In this document: piece by piece, positions 30,552-40,580 of the stretch
Numbering within the stretch: the stretch's first letter is position 1
How the letters are laid out: the number at the start of each line of letters is the position of its first letter
Made by a program: the position numbers and the translations under genes
Assembly (NCBI GenBank): GCA_015060015.1
Contig: SUZG01000005.1
Location: forward strand, 52,875-116,874
DNA from: Rikenellaceae bacterium
GTDB lineage: Bacteria > Bacteroidota > Bacteroidia > Bacteroidales > Rikenellaceae
Length of the DNA stretch: 64,000 nucleotides
Direction of reading: 5' to 3'
Notes under the pieces: model-generated
The model's database searches: none
Seen by the model: the letters and a program-made list of their open reading frames with translations, nothing else
What the model was told of the DNA's origin: nothing

Positions 30552-31238
30552 TTAGTTACGAATCTGGAATGCCACGGGCAAAGTGTACTTTACACGCACC
30601 GGCTGGTTACGCTGCTTACCCGGCTCCCACTTCGGAGATGTCTTCAATACGCGGATTGCCTCCTCTGACAATGAACGGTCAGGAGTCTGCAAAACCTCGA
30701 TGTTGGTGAGAGAGCCATCTCTCTCGATAACGAATGACAAGGTTACACGACCAGAGATACCGTTCTCCTGTGCAATCTGGGGATAACGAAGACGCTTCTG
30801 AACCCACTCACGGAACTTCATAAGGTCACCACCCTGGAATGTAGGCATCTTCTCGGCCTTGATGATTGGGGTATCCTCCTCAATCTCCTCTTCCTCCATC
30901 ACTACGTAGTTTACGTCCATATCCAGACCATCCATAAACTCGTCGAAAGAGATATCGGTCTTAACCTCTGTATCGTTGGTCACGATGTCCAAGATATCGT
31001 TGAACACCTGAATCTCAATCTTCTTGGGGGGTGCGGGTGGCTTAAGCTCGTTACGAGTGATCTCGACGATCTCCTCTTCAACAATAACTGCCTCCTGCTC
31101 TACTGCCTCAATACGATACTCATCGGGAGCATACTTGAAGGCAGCAACCACAATCAACAATGAGATGACCAAGCCAATCTCAAGGAAAAGCCCCTTTCTG
31201 TTTTGAAGGTCGGCTTTCGGTGATTTTTTAACTTCCAT
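30552..31238 (-). CDS. Energy transducer TonB-family protein
   Basis: N-terminal TM, KPPAPPKKIEI, C-terminal GRVTLSFVIERDGSLTNIEVLQTPDRSLSEEAIRVLKTSPKWEPGKQRNQPV. Confidence 0.93.
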   Translation of the reverse strand: MEVKKSPKADLQNRKGLFLEIGLVISLLIVVAAFKYAPDEYRIEAVEQEAVIVEEEIVEITRNELKPPAPPKKIEIQVFNDILDIVTNDTEVKTDISFDEFMDGLDMDVNYVVMEEEEIEEDTPIIKAEKMPTFQGGDLMKFREWVQKRLRYPQIAQENGISGRVTLSFVIERDGSLTNIEVLQTPDRSLSEEAIRVLKTSPKWEPGKQRNQPVRVKYTLPVAFQIRN

Positions 31239-31519
31239 ACTAAAAATTTATTTTTTCAATTTATATCAATCTCTAATCCAAGTCAGGCTCAATACCCGTC
31301 AAAGCACTATCAATCAACATAATACAACACCACACGCATACTCCCAACCATCCGGAATGCAAGTGGCAACATCTTCGATAAGTACTCTGAAACAGCCTCT
31401 ATCAGCCATTATTTCCACCTATCTTTGGGCAAATATAATCATAATATTTCAAAAAAGAGCCGTCAGTGAAGAAAAATCTACAAAAAATTTTTACTTTTGT
31501 TGCGATTGTAGCGATTTTT

Positions 31520-32560
31520 ATGTCACAAGCTGAAAAATACCAACTCTACGGGATGACCCTTTCCGATCTGCAAAAGGTGTGCGAAAAGGAGCATCTGCCA
31601 CGTTTTGCGGCCAAGCAGATAGCCCGCTGGCTCTATGTCAAGCGAGTAACGGATATCGACGAGATGACCGACCTCTCGAAGGCGGCCCGTGCGGCTTTGT
31701 CCGCCAACTACACTCTTGGTCTGGAAGCTCCACTGCGTGAGAGTATATCGAAGGACGGAACGAAAAAATATCTCTTCCGCACGCGACAAGGCGAGTATAT
31801 CGAATCGGCTTACATCCCCGACGGGGAGAGGGCTACACTATGCGTATCGTCGCAGGCAGGGTGCCGTATGGGTTGCCGCTTCTGTGCCACCGCACGACAA
31901 GGTTTGCAGCACTCGCTTTCGGCAGGAGAGATTATCAATCAGATATTCTCAATTCCCGACTCGGAGAGGCTGACAAATCTCGTATTTATGGGTATGGGAG
32001 AGCCTCTTGACAATACGAGCAATGTATTGGCAGCCATAGAGATAATCACTTCGTCGTGGGGTATGGCGTGGTCACCCACACGCATCACTCTATCGACAGC
32101 CGGCGTAGCGAAGGAGCTGGAGCATTTCCTCAACTCAACGAAGGTGCATCTGGCCGTCAGCCTGCACAACCCCTTCCATGAGGAACGAGCCGAGATTATG
32201 CCTATCGAGAAGGCCTATCCCATTCGCGAAGTGACCGACATATTACGTCGTTACGACTTTACGGGACAGCGTCGCGTGTCGTTTGAGTATATCGTTATGG
32301 AGGGATTGAACGACTCACCGAAGCATATCAAGGAGTTGTGTCGTCTGCTTGACGGCATCAAGTGCCGAATAAACCTTATTCGTTTCCATAAGATACCCGA
32401 TTCGCCCTACTTCTCACCATCGGACGAAAAGATGACGGCATTCCGCGACACTCTCTCGGCCAAAGGCATACAAACCACCATCCGAGCCTCACGCGGCGAG
32501 GACATAAAGGCGGCGTGCGGCCTGCTCTCAACTGCCGAACAAAATAAAGAAAACGCGTAA
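31520..32560 (+). CDS. rlmN: 23S rRNA (adenine-C2)-methyltransferase RlmN
   Basis: YGMTLSDLQK...FAAKQIARWLY; radical SAM motif GCRMGCRFCATARQG; ATG start 31520 preferred. Confidence 0.96.
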   Translation: MSQAEKYQLYGMTLSDLQKVCEKEHLPRFAAKQIARWLYVKRVTDIDEMTDLSKAARAALSANYTLGLEAPLRESISKDGTKKYLFRTRQGEYIESAYIPDGERATLCVSSQAGCRMGCRFCATARQGLQHSLSAGEIINQIFSIPDSERLTNLVFMGMGEPLDNTSNVLAAIEIITSSWGMAWSPTRITLSTAGVAKELEHFLNSTKVHLAVSLHNPFHEERAEIMPIEKAYPIREVTDILRRYDFTGQRRVSFEYIVMEGLNDSPKHIKELCRLLDGIKCRINLIRFHKIPDSPYFSPSDEKMTAFRDTLSAKGIQTTIRASRGEDIKAACGLLSTAEQNKENA

Positions 32561-32562
32561 CG

Positions 32563-33186
32563 ATGATACAGATAATTGAAAAATATTTTCCCGACCTTAC
32601 ACCGCAGCAAAAGGAGCAGTTTCGTGCGTTGTACGACCTATACGCCGACTGGAACGCAAAGATAAATGTGGTATCCCGCAAGGATTTCGACCAGCTCTAC
32701 CTGCGTCACATACTGCACTCGCTGGCGATTGCCAAGGTGTGCCGCTTTGAGGCCGGTGCAAGGGTGCTTGACGTGGGTTGCGGAGGAGGTTTTCCGAGTG
32801 TTCCGCTGGCGATAATGTTCCCCGACACACACTTCGTATCGGCCGACTCGATAGGCAAGAAAATAACCGTTGTCAAGGGCGTTTGCGAGGGTGCAGGGAT
32901 AAAGAATATCGACGCCCGCAATACCCGCGTGGAGCAGATTCCGGAACGGTTTGATTATGTTGTATCGCGTGCCGTTACGGAGATGCCGACCTTCGTCAAG
33001 TGGATATGGAACAAGATTGACCGAGGCCAAAAGGGTTCGCTTCCCAACGGCATACTCTATCTGAAAGGTGGCGACCTTACCGAGGAGCTTGCCGCCACAA
33101 AGATTCAATGGACCGAATACCCCATCTCGGAGTTTTTCGACGAGGAGTTTTTCGAGACAAAAAAGGTTGTTTATACCAGGAGATAG
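32563..33186 (+). CDS. rsmG: 16S rRNA (guanine527-N7)-methyltransferase RsmG
   Basis: WNAKINVVSRKDFDQLYLRHILHSLAI; VLDVGCGGGFPSVPLAIMFP. Confidence 0.95.
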   Translation: MIQIIEKYFPDLTPQQKEQFRALYDLYADWNAKINVVSRKDFDQLYLRHILHSLAIAKVCRFEAGARVLDVGCGGGFPSVPLAIMFPDTHFVSADSIGKKITVVKGVCEGAGIKNIDARNTRVEQIPERFDYVVSRAVTEMPTFVKWIWNKIDRGQKGSLPNGILYLKGGDLTEELAATKIQWTEYPISEFFDEEFFETKKVVYTRR

Positions 33187-33210
33187 TCGTTTACACAGAA
33201 AACAATCGTC

Positions 33211-33246
33211 ACAAAAAAAGAGCAGATTTTCTGCTCTTTTTCTTCT
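33211..33246. terminator. Intrinsic terminator between convergent genes
   Basis: aaaaaaagagcagattttctgctctttttc. Confidence 0.75.
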
Positions 33247-33261
33247 TTGCTCTTTGCTCTT

Positions 33262-34695
33262 TTATCTTTTCTCTATCTTCTGCACCGGCTCATTAGAGTA
33301 GTCTATCGGCGAATTTGCTCGCAGGTCGTTAAGCAGGATATCGGTCAGCAGGATGCCCTCCGTAGCGACATTCTCCGCCTCGATGCCCTTATAGTTGGCA
33401 TACATATAGTCGCCCATTGCAACGCTGTATTTCTCCTCCTCATTCAAGCCCACAAACTCCACATCAACAGCCTCGCCCGCAGTATCGGTATAAATCGTAT
33501 AGGGGATGTTTGAATAGATATCCAGACTGTGCGACTCCTTCGGGTTCTCCGTATCGTTATACTTCGTGATAATCATCTGACGCAGCTGTGCGGGTGTCAT
33601 CGTCATCGTATAGATGGTTGAAGAGAACGGCTCCAAACCATAGATGTCGCCCACACTGATTTGCGTCGAAGGCATTGGGTTAAAGCGTATGCCGCCACGG
33701 TGATAGAGTGCTATATCGACACCCAAAGCACGCTTTACGGCATCGACCTCCCACGCCGCAAGGCCTGCTCGGTAGAGCAGTTCACGACTCTCGCCGACAG
33801 GTGTTGCCAACGCCTCGTTGTCGTGCAGACGTTCCACCCACTCCGCAAAAAATGGGTCGGGAGCATAATCTTTCAACTCGACGATATCGTATTTCAGCTC
33901 CTTAATCTTTGTTCCCTTCATCTTCACATAGGTCACACCCACGCGTTTGCAGTTGTTACCCGACTGACCCAATAGCGTACGATTTACCAGCGTATCAACC
34001 AGATTATGAGTGTGTCCGCACACTATCATATCGTAGGCATCGCACTTCTGGGCAAGTTGATGATCCATATCATCGCCCATATGCGAGAGCAGCACCAGCA
34101 CATCACATTTTCCTCGTATCTCCTCGGCCTGCTCCATCGCCACCTGCTGCGGATCGGGGAAACGAAGGCCAACATAGCTCTCCTCCTTGCCCGCAGGACG
34201 GTTGTTGCGGTCATAGTTTGTGATGACGCCCACAAAACCAATCTTTATGCCGCCACGCGTATAAATCTTATAGGCAGGGGGCTGCGGGAAAGTTATCGTA
34301 TCACTCAGGCAATTGGCACACACAATATCGAAATCCGTAATAGAGTTTATATGCCCCAGAAAGGCCTGTCCATCATCAAATTCGTGATTACCGAGTGTCG
34401 CCACATCGTAACCCATCTCATTCATCATATCAATCACCGGACGACGCGGCTCCTTGGCCATATCGACATAGGCATTACCCGTCCAGCGGTCACCGGCATC
34501 TACCAGCATCGTGAGAACCGTATCCTGCGATAGTTTGACAGCCGTAGCGAGTTGTGGAAAATTCTCCACTTTGGCGTGTATGTCCGATGTCGAAATTATC
34601 ACCAGACTCTTCTCCGCAACATATCTCTCCCACACCTTAACAACACCGACAACGGCGAATACAATCGCAATAAACAGACTAATTTTTTTAATCAT
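33262..34695 (-). CDS. Metallophosphoesterase/5'-nucleotidase family protein
   Basis: VIISTSDIHAKVENF, DAGDRWTGN, VATLGNHEFDDGQ, VCGHTHNLVD, C-terminal 5'-nucleotidase domain. Confidence 0.92.
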   Translation of the reverse strand: MIKKISLFIAIVFAVVGVVKVWERYVAEKSLVIISTSDIHAKVENFPQLATAVKLSQDTVLTMLVDAGDRWTGNAYVDMAKEPRRPVIDMMNEMGYDVATLGNHEFDDGQAFLGHINSITDFDIVCANCLSDTITFPQPPAYKIYTRGGIKIGFVGVITNYDRNNRPAGKEESYVGLRFPDPQQVAMEQAEEIRGKCDVLVLLSHMGDDMDHQLAQKCDAYDMIVCGHTHNLVDTLVNRTLLGQSGNNCKRVGVTYVKMKGTKIKELKYDIVELKDYAPDPFFAEWVERLHDNEALATPVGESRELLYRAGLAAWEVDAVKRALGVDIALYHRGGIRFNPMPSTQISVGDIYGLEPFSSTIYTMTMTPAQLRQMIITKYNDTENPKESHSLDIYSNIPYTIYTDTAGEAVDVEFVGLNEEEKYSVAMGDYMYANYKGIEAENVATEGILLTDILLNDLRANSPIDYSNEPVQKIEKR

Positions 34696-34837
34696 ACTCT
34701 CAATTTCATAAAATACAGGGCAGGCTCGTTTTGAACCATTGTATGGCTAATTTTTACCCTACCCGACAATATTTTGTTTTTAGTTGGTCAAAGTTACAAA
34801 TAAAATAATTATCTTTACACATCTTAACACTTGTTTT

Positions 34838-36505
34838 ATGTCAGAAAAAGTAAAAGTTTTTTGTCAGAATACCTCATCAGAGATAGATGTCGAGCTTGGA
34901 ACATCACTCCTTGAGTTATTGCGGACCGTTGGTATTGACAGCCAGTATCCGATGCTGGCAGCATACGTCAATAACCGCCTCAAAGAGTTGAATTACAGAA
35001 TATTCAAACCTATGATGGTTCGTTTTATCGATATCACTCACTTTGAGGGTTATCGCGTCTATCAACGCACCATCTCGTTTGTTTTGCAGAAGGCCGTATG
35101 GTCGTTGCGACCCGGCACTAAATTCTATATCCGCCACACAGTAGGTCGCGGTTTCTATTGCGAATTTGCCGAGGGCGTGCCTACCGATATGCAGCTCGGC
35201 GAGTTGCGTCAGCGTATGCAGGAGATTATCGAAGCCCGCTACCCTATTGTCCGTCATCGTTTGAGAACAGAGGAGATTAACGGCATCTACGAGAAGTTCG
35301 GTTTTGACGACAAGATTGCACTTCTCAACACCCGCAAACGCCTTTACAGCGACATTTACAAGATGGACGATATGGTGGGATATTTCTATGGTGCATTGGC
35401 TCCCGATTCGGGATATATCCACCTGTTTGACATCCGTCAGTACTACAACGGATTCTATATCGCCCTGCCGACCCGTTCCAACCCCGACAAGTTGGATTTC
35501 AATGTGCATTGGGACAAGATGCTCGATGTCTTCCACGAGTATCAGCAGTGGGTAAACATTATGGGTGTGCCGACAGTAGGACACCTCAACGACAAGATTT
35601 TGAAGGGTGACACCAGCGAGCTTATAAAGATTGCCGAGGCCTTCCACGAGAAGAAGATTGCACAGATTGCCGACAAGATTCTCGTAGCTCACAAAGAGAG
35701 AGGCGTGGGCGTAGTGCTTCTCTCGGGCCCATCATCAAGCGGAAAGACCACCACATCGAAACGCATAGGCATTCAGTTGCGTATGCTGGGTCTTGACCCT
35801 GTGCTTATCTCGCTGGACGACTACTTTGTCGATAGAGAACGTACTCCACGCGACGAGAGTGGCGACTACGACTATGAGGCCTTGGAGGCCATCGACCTCG
35901 AATTGCTGAACAGCGACCTCAAACGCCTTATGGCCGGCGAGAGTGTCGAGGTGCCTCGCTACGACTTTATTTCGGGTACCCGTCAGTGGCACGAGAAGCC
36001 GTTGCAGCTGAACGAAAATTCGATACTTATCATGGAGGGTATTCACGGCCTTAATCCGCGTCTTACGCCAAGCATACCACGCGAGAAGAAGTTTGGCATC
36101 TACGCATCGTGTCTGACATCGGTTACGATGGATAACCTCTCACGCATAGCCACAACCGACAATCGTCTGCTGCGTCGCATCACACGCGACTACGCCACAC
36201 GAGGTCACTCGGCGTTGGCTACATTGCAACGCTGGCCCAGCGTGCGTCGCGGCGAGGAGAAGCATATCTTCCCCTATCAGGAGGAGGCCGATGTGATGTT
36301 CAACTCATCACTCTTCTACGAGATTTGCGTTCTGCGTCAGAAGATTGAACCTATATTGCGTGAGGTACCCGACACCGAGCCGGAATATGCCGAGGCAAAA
36401 CGCCTGTTGAAGTTTATCGACAACTTCACACCTATCTCACCCGATGAGATTCCGCCGACATCCATTCTGCGAGAGTTCATCGGCGGCAGCAGTTTCAAAT
36501 ATTAG
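34838..36505 (+). CDS. Uridine kinase-like nucleoside kinase with N-terminal TGS/ThrRS-like domains
   Basis: GVGVVLLSGPSSSGKTTTSKRIGIQLRMLGLDPVLISLDDYFVDRE; N-terminal TGS-like and HTVGRGFYCEF region. Confidence 0.9.
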   Translation: MSEKVKVFCQNTSSEIDVELGTSLLELLRTVGIDSQYPMLAAYVNNRLKELNYRIFKPMMVRFIDITHFEGYRVYQRTISFVLQKAVWSLRPGTKFYIRHTVGRGFYCEFAEGVPTDMQLGELRQRMQEIIEARYPIVRHRLRTEEINGIYEKFGFDDKIALLNTRKRLYSDIYKMDDMVGYFYGALAPDSGYIHLFDIRQYYNGFYIALPTRSNPDKLDFNVHWDKMLDVFHEYQQWVNIMGVPTVGHLNDKILKGDTSELIKIAEAFHEKKIAQIADKILVAHKERGVGVVLLSGPSSSGKTTTSKRIGIQLRMLGLDPVLISLDDYFVDRERTPRDESGDYDYEALEAIDLELLNSDLKRLMAGESVEVPRYDFISGTRQWHEKPLQLNENSILIMEGIHGLNPRLTPSIPREKKFGIYASCLTSVTMDNLSRIATTDNRLLRRITRDYATRGHSALATLQRWPSVRRGEEKHIFPYQEEADVMFNSSLFYEICVLRQKIEPILREVPDTEPEYAEAKRLLKFIDNFTPISPDEIPPTSILREFIGGSSFKY

Positions 36506-36556
36506 GAGTTGCCATTAAGAATTGCAGACAGTAAAAACACAAATATAGAATAAAGT

Positions 36557-36880
36557 ATGATACTTACAACCACACCCACCGTAGAGGGCAGAACAATCGT
36601 AGAGTACAAAGGTGTTGTATTTGGAGAGGTTATCGTAGGAGTGAATTTCCTGAAAGATTTTGTCGCAGGCATCAGCGACCTTATAGGAGGTCGTTCAAGC
36701 ACCTACGAGCAGGAGCTTGTCGAGGCCCGTCAGACGGCTATGGACGAGATGAAGGCACGGGCAGCGGCTATTGGTGCTGATGCAGTCGTGGGAATAGATA
36801 TCGACTACGAGGTGTTGGGACAGAGTGGCGGTATGCTGATGGTTACGGCGTCCGGTACGGCTGTCAAACTTGGATATTAG
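36557..36880 (+). CDS. YbjQ/UPF0145 family protein
   Basis: [54 protein letters not shown]. Confidence 0.95.
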   Translation: MILTTTPTVEGRTIVEYKGVVFGEVIVGVNFLKDFVAGISDLIGGRSSTYEQELVEARQTAMDEMKARAAAIGADAVVGIDIDYEVLGQSGGMLMVTASGTAVKLGY

Positions 36881-36934
36881 CCCGACACACATTATAAAGC
36901 ATATTACAAACGAAAACTATAAAAACTAACAACG

Positions 36935-39766
36935 ATGTTCGACAAGTTTATGAATCGCCACATCGGCGTAACAAACCAGCAGGATCTCAACGATATGTTG
37001 AAGGTTATCGGCGTAGAGACAGTCGAGGAGCTTATCTCACAAGTCATCCCCGCCTCTATCCGTCTGAAAAAGCCTATTGCTCTGCCCACCGAGGGTATGA
37101 GTGAGTATGAATTTGCAGCACACGTTGCCTCACTGGCAGCCAAGAACCGCCGTCTGCGTTCATTTATCGGCATGGGATTCTACCCAGCGGCCGTTCCTGC
37201 CGTTGTCAGCCGCAATGTGTTTGAGAACCCTGCGTGGTACACCTCTTACACGCCCTATCAGGCCGAGATTTCGCAGGGTCGTCTGGAGGCTTTGCTGAAT
37301 TTCCAGACCGCTATCCTCTCGCTTACGGGTATGCAGATTGCCAACTGCTCGCTTCTGGACGAGGCCACAGCGGCTGCCGAGGCTATGCTTATGATGTATG
37401 CCCTGCGTTCGCGTGACGCCGTTAAGGAGGGTCGCAACCAGCTCTTTGTCGATAAGGATATCTTCCCGCAGAATCTCGACGTATTGCTCACCCGCAGCGA
37501 GCCTTTCGGCATTGAGCTTATTGTCGATGACTTTGCCTCTTACGAGTTCTCGGGCAAGGAGTTCGGTGTATTGGTGCAGTATCCTTCGGCTTCGGGCGAG
37601 GTACGCAACTATGCCGCTTTCGCCGAGAAGGCACACGCCAAGGGAGCTTTGGTTGCTGCCGTTGCAGACATCTTATCACTGGCTCTTTTGACCGCTCCCG
37701 CCGAGTGGGGTGCTGATATCGCCGTAGGCTCTACACAGCGTTTGGGCTGTCCTATGGGCTTCGGTGGTCCAGCAGCAGGTTATATGGCGTGCCGCGAGGC
37801 TTACAAGCGTAACATCCCCGGCCGTATTATCGGTGTATCGGTGGACCGCTTGGGCAACAAGGCTCTGCGTATGTCGTTGCAGATGCGTGAGCAGCACATC
37901 AAGCGTGAGAAGGCCACATCGAACATCTGTACAGCATCGGCACTGATGGCCTCTATGGCAGGTTTCTACTGCGTATATAATGGAGCCGAGGGCTTGCGTC
38001 GTGCCGCTATGACGGCTCACACTTCGGCTGTTGCCATTGCCGAGGCATTGAAGGCGTTGGGCTACAAACTCACCCATAAGGATATATTTGACACTGTCGA
38101 GGTTGCGGCCGAGGCTGCCGTAGTTCAGAATATTGCTCTTGCCGCAGGCATCAACTTCCACTACCCGTCGGAGGGTAAGGTACGACTCTCAACCGATGAG
38201 GTTACAACACCCGAAGAGGTAGAGGCTATCGTGGCTATCTTCGCCGAGGCCGCAGGCAAGAAGGCGAAGGCTGTGAAGATAGCAGACAAGGCAGCGATTG
38301 CCGAAGATATGCTCCGCAAGAGTGAGATTTTAACCGAGCCTGTCTTCAACCGCTATCGTTCAGAGAGTGATATGATGCGTTATATCAAGCAGTTGGAGTT
38401 GCGTGATATCTCGCTGGCAAACTCTATGATTTCGCTTGGCTCTTGTACTATGAAACTCAATGCTGCCGCTATTATGCAGCCTCTCTCGCTGGCCGGCTTC
38501 CAGGATATGCACCCCTTTGCACCTGCCGACCAGACCGAGGGTTATGCCGAGCTTATCTCGGAGCTGGAGAACGACCTCGCCACTATCACAGGCTTTGCCG
38601 GTTGCTCATTGCAGCCCAATTCGGGTGCTGCGGGCGAGTATTCGGGCCTTATGGTTATCCGTGCATATCACCAGAGTCGCGGTCAGGGCTATCGTAACAT
38701 CATTCTCATTCCCGCCTCGGCTCACGGCACTAACCCCGCCTCGGCCGCTATGGCAGGTATGAAGATTGTGACCGTTGCCTGCGACGAGAACGGTAATATC
38801 GATGTCGAGGATTTGAAGGCAAAGGCTTTGGAGCACTCATCGGAGCTGTGCGGATTGATGGTTACCTACCCATCGACTCACGGTGTGTTCGAGAGCCGCA
38901 TCCGCGAGATTGTGGATGCAGTACACGATGCTGGCGGTCAGGTATATATGGACGGTGCGAATATGAACGCACAGGTCGGCCTTACCAACCCCGGATATAT
39001 CGGTGCCGATGTATGCCACCTCAACCTTCACAAGACCTTCGCGATGCCTCACGGCGGCGGTGGCCCGGGTGTAGGTCCTATCTGCGTGGCAGAGCATTTG
39101 AAGCCATTCCTGCCATCGCACCCCGTTGTTGCTACGGGCGGTGAGGATGGTATCACATCCGTATCGTCAGCACCATGGGGCTCGGCGATGTTGCTCCCAA
39201 TTACTTATGGCTATATCAAGATGCTCGGCGAGGAGGGCTTGCGTCACTCTACCGAGATGGCTATCGTAAATGCCAACTATATGTCGTCGGCGTTGAAGAA
39301 CGAGTATCGCACCTACTATTCGGGCGAAACAGGCCGCGTGGGTCACGAGATGATTCTCGACCTCACACACTTCAAGCACGACTATGGCATCGACTGCGGC
39401 GATATTGCTCACCGTTTGATGGACTACGGCTTCCACGCACCTACCCTCTCGTTCCCCGTACACGAGACGCTGATGGTGGAGCCTACCGAGTCGGAGCCGA
39501 AGGCCGAGATGGATCGCTTTATGGAGGCACTCATCCAGATTAAGCGTGAGTGCGAGGCAGCAGCCGCATCGGGCGAGAAGGATAACATGGTGGTGAATGC
39601 TCCTCATACAGCCGTAGAGCTGGCGGGCGAGTGGTCACACCCCTACACACGTACAGAGGCAGCCTTCCCGTTGGAGTGGGTCAAGGCAGCGAAGTTCTTC
39701 CCCTATGTAACGAAGATTGACAACGGCTACGGCGACCGTAACCTTGTATGCTGCAATGTAGATTAA
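36935..39766 (+). CDS. gcvP: Glycine dehydrogenase (decarboxylating), P protein
   Basis: MNRHIGVTNQQDLNDMLKVIGVETVEELI; GSTQRLGCPMGFGGPAAGYMA; NLHKTFAMPHGGGGPGVGPICV. Confidence 0.97.
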   Translation: MFDKFMNRHIGVTNQQDLNDMLKVIGVETVEELISQVIPASIRLKKPIALPTEGMSEYEFAAHVASLAAKNRRLRSFIGMGFYPAAVPAVVSRNVFENPAWYTSYTPYQAEISQGRLEALLNFQTAILSLTGMQIANCSLLDEATAAAEAMLMMYALRSRDAVKEGRNQLFVDKDIFPQNLDVLLTRSEPFGIELIVDDFASYEFSGKEFGVLVQYPSASGEVRNYAAFAEKAHAKGALVAAVADILSLALLTAPAEWGADIAVGSTQRLGCPMGFGGPAAGYMACREAYKRNIPGRIIGVSVDRLGNKALRMSLQMREQHIKREKATSNICTASALMASMAGFYCVYNGAEGLRRAAMTAHTSAVAIAEALKALGYKLTHKDIFDTVEVAAEAAVVQNIALAAGINFHYPSEGKVRLSTDEVTTPEEVEAIVAIFAEAAGKKAKAVKIADKAAIAEDMLRKSEILTEPVFNRYRSESDMMRYIKQLELRDISLANSMISLGSCTMKLNAAAIMQPLSLAGFQDMHPFAPADQTEGYAELISELENDLATITGFAGCSLQPNSGAAGEYSGLMVIRAYHQSRGQGYRNIILIPASAHGTNPASAAMAGMKIVTVACDENGNIDVEDLKAKALEHSSELCGLMVTYPSTHGVFESRIREIVDAVHDAGGQVYMDGANMNAQVGLTNPGYIGADVCHLNLHKTFAMPHGGGGPGVGPICVAEHLKPFLPSHPVVATGGEDGITSVSSAPWGSAMLLPITYGYIKMLGEEGLRHSTEMAIVNANYMSSALKNEYRTYYSGETGRVGHEMILDLTHFKHDYGIDCGDIAHRLMDYGFHAPTLSFPVHETLMVEPTESEPKAEMDRFMEALIQIKRECEAAAASGEKDNMVVNAPHTAVELAGEWSHPYTRTEAAFPLEWVKAAKFFPYVTKIDNGYGDRNLVCCNVD

Positions 39767-39783
39767 AGCACACATTATAATCA

Positions 39784-39818
39784 GAGAGGCCGGCAAATAA
39801 CTACCGGCCTCTTTTTGT
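39784..39818 (+). terminator. Intrinsic terminator after gcvP
   Basis: agaggccgg-caaataacta-ccggcctcttttt. Confidence 0.85.
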
Positions 39819-39965
39819 TCAATATTATTATAATGTAGTTTAGTTGTCGGGGGTCCCGATTTCTAAAAACAAAAAAATCTTTTTTGAAATTTGGTAACTC
39901 CGCACGAAGTGTGTACCTTTGTGAGGCTGAAATAAAAACGAGTAAAAACTAAAACATAAAAAGAT

Positions 39966-40514
39966 ATGAAAGTAGAGAATTCAAAGATGGTGTCGGTGCA
40001 CTACACACTGACAGTTGATGGTCAGATTGCCGACCAGTCACGCGAGGGTCAGCCCTTGCAGTTTATCTGCGGTACAGGTATGTTGTTGCCCAAGTTTGAG
40101 GGTGCAATTATGGGCAAGGAGCCCGGCGAGAAGGTTTCGTTCACATTGGCTCCCGCCGATGGTTATGGCGAGATTATCCCCGAAGCTGTGGTAGATCTCC
40201 CCAAGACTATCTTTATGATTGACGGCAAGGTAGCCGAGGAGTTGCTCACAGTGGGTAACATTATCCCTATGGCTGACGCACAGGGCAACCGTATGAACGG
40301 CATCGTGAAGGAGGTAGCAGAGGAGACCGTTAAGATGGACTTCAACCACCCTATGGCAGGCAAGACCCTGAACTTCGATGTCGAGGTTGTCGAGGTACGC
40401 GATGTAACACCCGAGGATTTGGCTTCACAGGGCGGCTGCGGTTGTGGCTGTCACGACTGCGAAGGCGGTTGCGAGGGTGGCTGTGACAGCGATTGCGACT
40501 GCGGCTGCAACTAA
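39966..40514 (+). CDS. SlyD-like FKBP-type peptidyl-prolyl isomerase with Cys-rich C-terminal tail
   Basis: VSVHYTLTVDGQIADQSREGQPLQFICGTGMLLPKFEGAIMGKEPGEK; tail GGCGCGCHDCEGGCEGGCDSDCDCGCN (9 Cys). Confidence 0.94.
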   Translation: MKVENSKMVSVHYTLTVDGQIADQSREGQPLQFICGTGMLLPKFEGAIMGKEPGEKVSFTLAPADGYGEIIPEAVVDLPKTIFMIDGKVAEELLTVGNIIPMADAQGNRMNGIVKEVAEETVKMDFNHPMAGKTLNFDVEVVEVRDVTPEDLASQGGCGCGCHDCEGGCEGGCDSDCDCGCN

Positions 40515-40580
40515 TCTGCAACAAAGCAACAAGGGGCTGCACAACGATATAGTTTGCGGCTCCTTTTTTATTGTACCCCA

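Noticed and set aside
34916-35692. 258-aa minus-strand ORF
   Set aside because: Antisense shadow of the nucleoside kinase gene
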